NCBI GenBank assembly: GCA_910587625.1 | Contig: CAJUMW010000001.1 | Span: 174,530 to 185,784, forward strand | Length of the DNA stretch: 11,255 nucleotides | DNA from: an uncultured Christensenellaceae bacterium | GTDB lineage: Bacteria; Bacillota; Clostridia; Christensenellales; Borkfalkiaceae | Reading direction: 5' to 3' | Part shown: one piece after another, positions 7,732 through 11,255 of the stretch | Position numbering within the stretch: the stretch's first letter is position 1 | Layout of the letters: each line of letters starts with the position of its first letter | Notes under the pieces: model-generated | The model's database searches: none | Told to the model about the DNA's origin: nothing | What the model saw: only the letters and a program-made list of their open reading frames with translations | Made by a program: the position numbers and the translations under genes

Positions 7732-7760
7732 ATTATACACCATATTTATATAATTGTAAA
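7732..7760 (-). promoter_or_regulatory. Sigma-A promoter of the rqcP-ispDF-radA operon
   Basis: Read on the complement, TTTACA (7755-7760) and TATAAT (7732-7737) are separated by 17 bp. The predicted start is near 7725, about 140 nt before the rqcP ATG. The transcript would run through the rpoB promoter in the antisense direction. Confidence 0.75.
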
Positions 7761-7789
7761 GAAAATTGCGGCTTATAAAAAAACATTCC

Positions 7790-7831
7790 TCCCTTGGTGC
7801 AAATAAATTGTTCGCACTGTCGAATAAGGGG
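7790..7831 (+). other. Possible hairpin in the rpoB leader
   Basis: An outer stem (TCCCTT 7790-7795 with AAGGGG 7826-7831, one wobble) encloses an inner GTGC/GCAC stem (7797-7800 with 7814-7817). No T run follows, so it is not a terminator. The structure is modest and may be fortuitous. Confidence 0.3.
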
Positions 7832-7857
7832 ATTAAATTATAAATAAAAGACATCTT

Positions 7858-7894
7858 CGATTTTTTCCGGTGAAAAGATATATACGGAAAATCG
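7858..7894 (+). other. Possible bulged hairpin just upstream of the rpoB ribosome binding site
   Basis: CGATTTT(TT)CCG (7858-7869) can pair with CGGAAAATCG (7885-7894) as a 10-bp stem with a two-T bulge and a 15-nt loop. It ends 21 nt before the Shine-Dalgarno sequence and could affect translation initiation. Predicted by eye only. Confidence 0.35.
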
Positions 7895-7915
7895 CCAAAA
7901 TGTGATAATACAATC

Positions 7916-7921
7916 AAGGAG
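7916..7921 (+). promoter_or_regulatory. Ribosome binding site of rpoB
   Basis: AAGGAG lies 9 nt before the ATG at 7931. This fixes the start, which also matches where Firmicute RpoB proteins begin. Confidence 0.9.
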
Positions 7922-7930
7922 TTCGTTTTA

Positions 7931-11255
<3,325 letters not shown>

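Larger units (their letters stand above)
7585..7930. other. Divergent rqcP / rpoB intergenic control region
   Basis: This is 346 bp of AT-rich DNA with no convincing gene. It holds a plus-strand promoter for rpoB at its left edge, a minus-strand promoter for the rqcP operon near its centre, a perfect palindrome at the rpoB start point, and two possible leader hairpins (7790-7831 and 7858-7894). The promoters point toward each other across about 100 bp. Confidence 0.75.

Noticed and set aside
7606..7806. Possible leader peptide of 66 codons upstream of rpoB
   Set aside because: It would start with TTG at the -35 box of the rpoB promoter, has no ribosome binding site and has low-complexity composition.
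7774..7844. Additional -10-like TATAAA boxes at 7774 and 7839 as closer rpoB promoters
   Set aside because: The best -35 candidates give spacers of about 14 and 25 bp, far from the 17 bp seen at the other promoters in the window.

Overview
The window looks like a chromosomal stretch from a Clostridia-type Firmicute, probably an uncultured gut lineage; anything finer than class is a guess. The RpoB protein follows the Bacillus/Clostridium pattern almost motif for motif. The small S4 protein is a YabO/RqcP type typical of Firmicutes. Promoters are clean sigma-A types with 17-bp spacers, ribosome binding sites are AGGAG-like, intergenic DNA is AT-rich and coding DNA has moderate GC.

Left part (1-3797, plus): the 3' portion of a very long extracytoplasmic-looking protein. 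It has internal repeats and two InlB-like (Listeria-Bacteroides) repeats near the C-terminus. Its start lies outside the window, and a strong intrinsic terminator follows it. Next (4079-4789, plus) is a single-gene unit with its own extended -10 promoter and terminator. It encodes a small monotopic phosphoglycosyl transferase that would start assembly of a lipid-linked glycan.

Middle part (7584 down to 4839, minus): a compact three-gene operon, rqcP - ispDF - radA. These genes serve ribosome quality control, isoprenoid precursor synthesis by a fused bifunctional enzyme, and recombinational repair. The gap between the first two genes is 3 nt and the last two overlap by 8 nt, so translational coupling is likely. 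This operon converges on the sugar transferase gene, and the hairpin at 4801-4824 lies between them.

Right part (7585-11255, plus): a 346-bp divergent intergenic region and then rpoB, which runs off the window end. rpoB has its own strong promoter (7606-7634) and a leader of about 290 nt, rather than following rplJL directly. The rqcP promoter (7732-7760) lies on the rpoB side and the rpoB promoter on the rqcP side. The two promoters therefore fire toward each other and their leaders should overlap by about 85 nt. A perfect 7-1-7 palindrome sits on the predicted rpoB start point.

Most of the window is housekeeping. I do not see a convincing undescribed defence or mobile system. The points most worth a second look are the face-to-face promoters with the palindrome, an apparent insertion of about 110 residues in the RpoB lobe, and the unrecognised repetitive surface protein.
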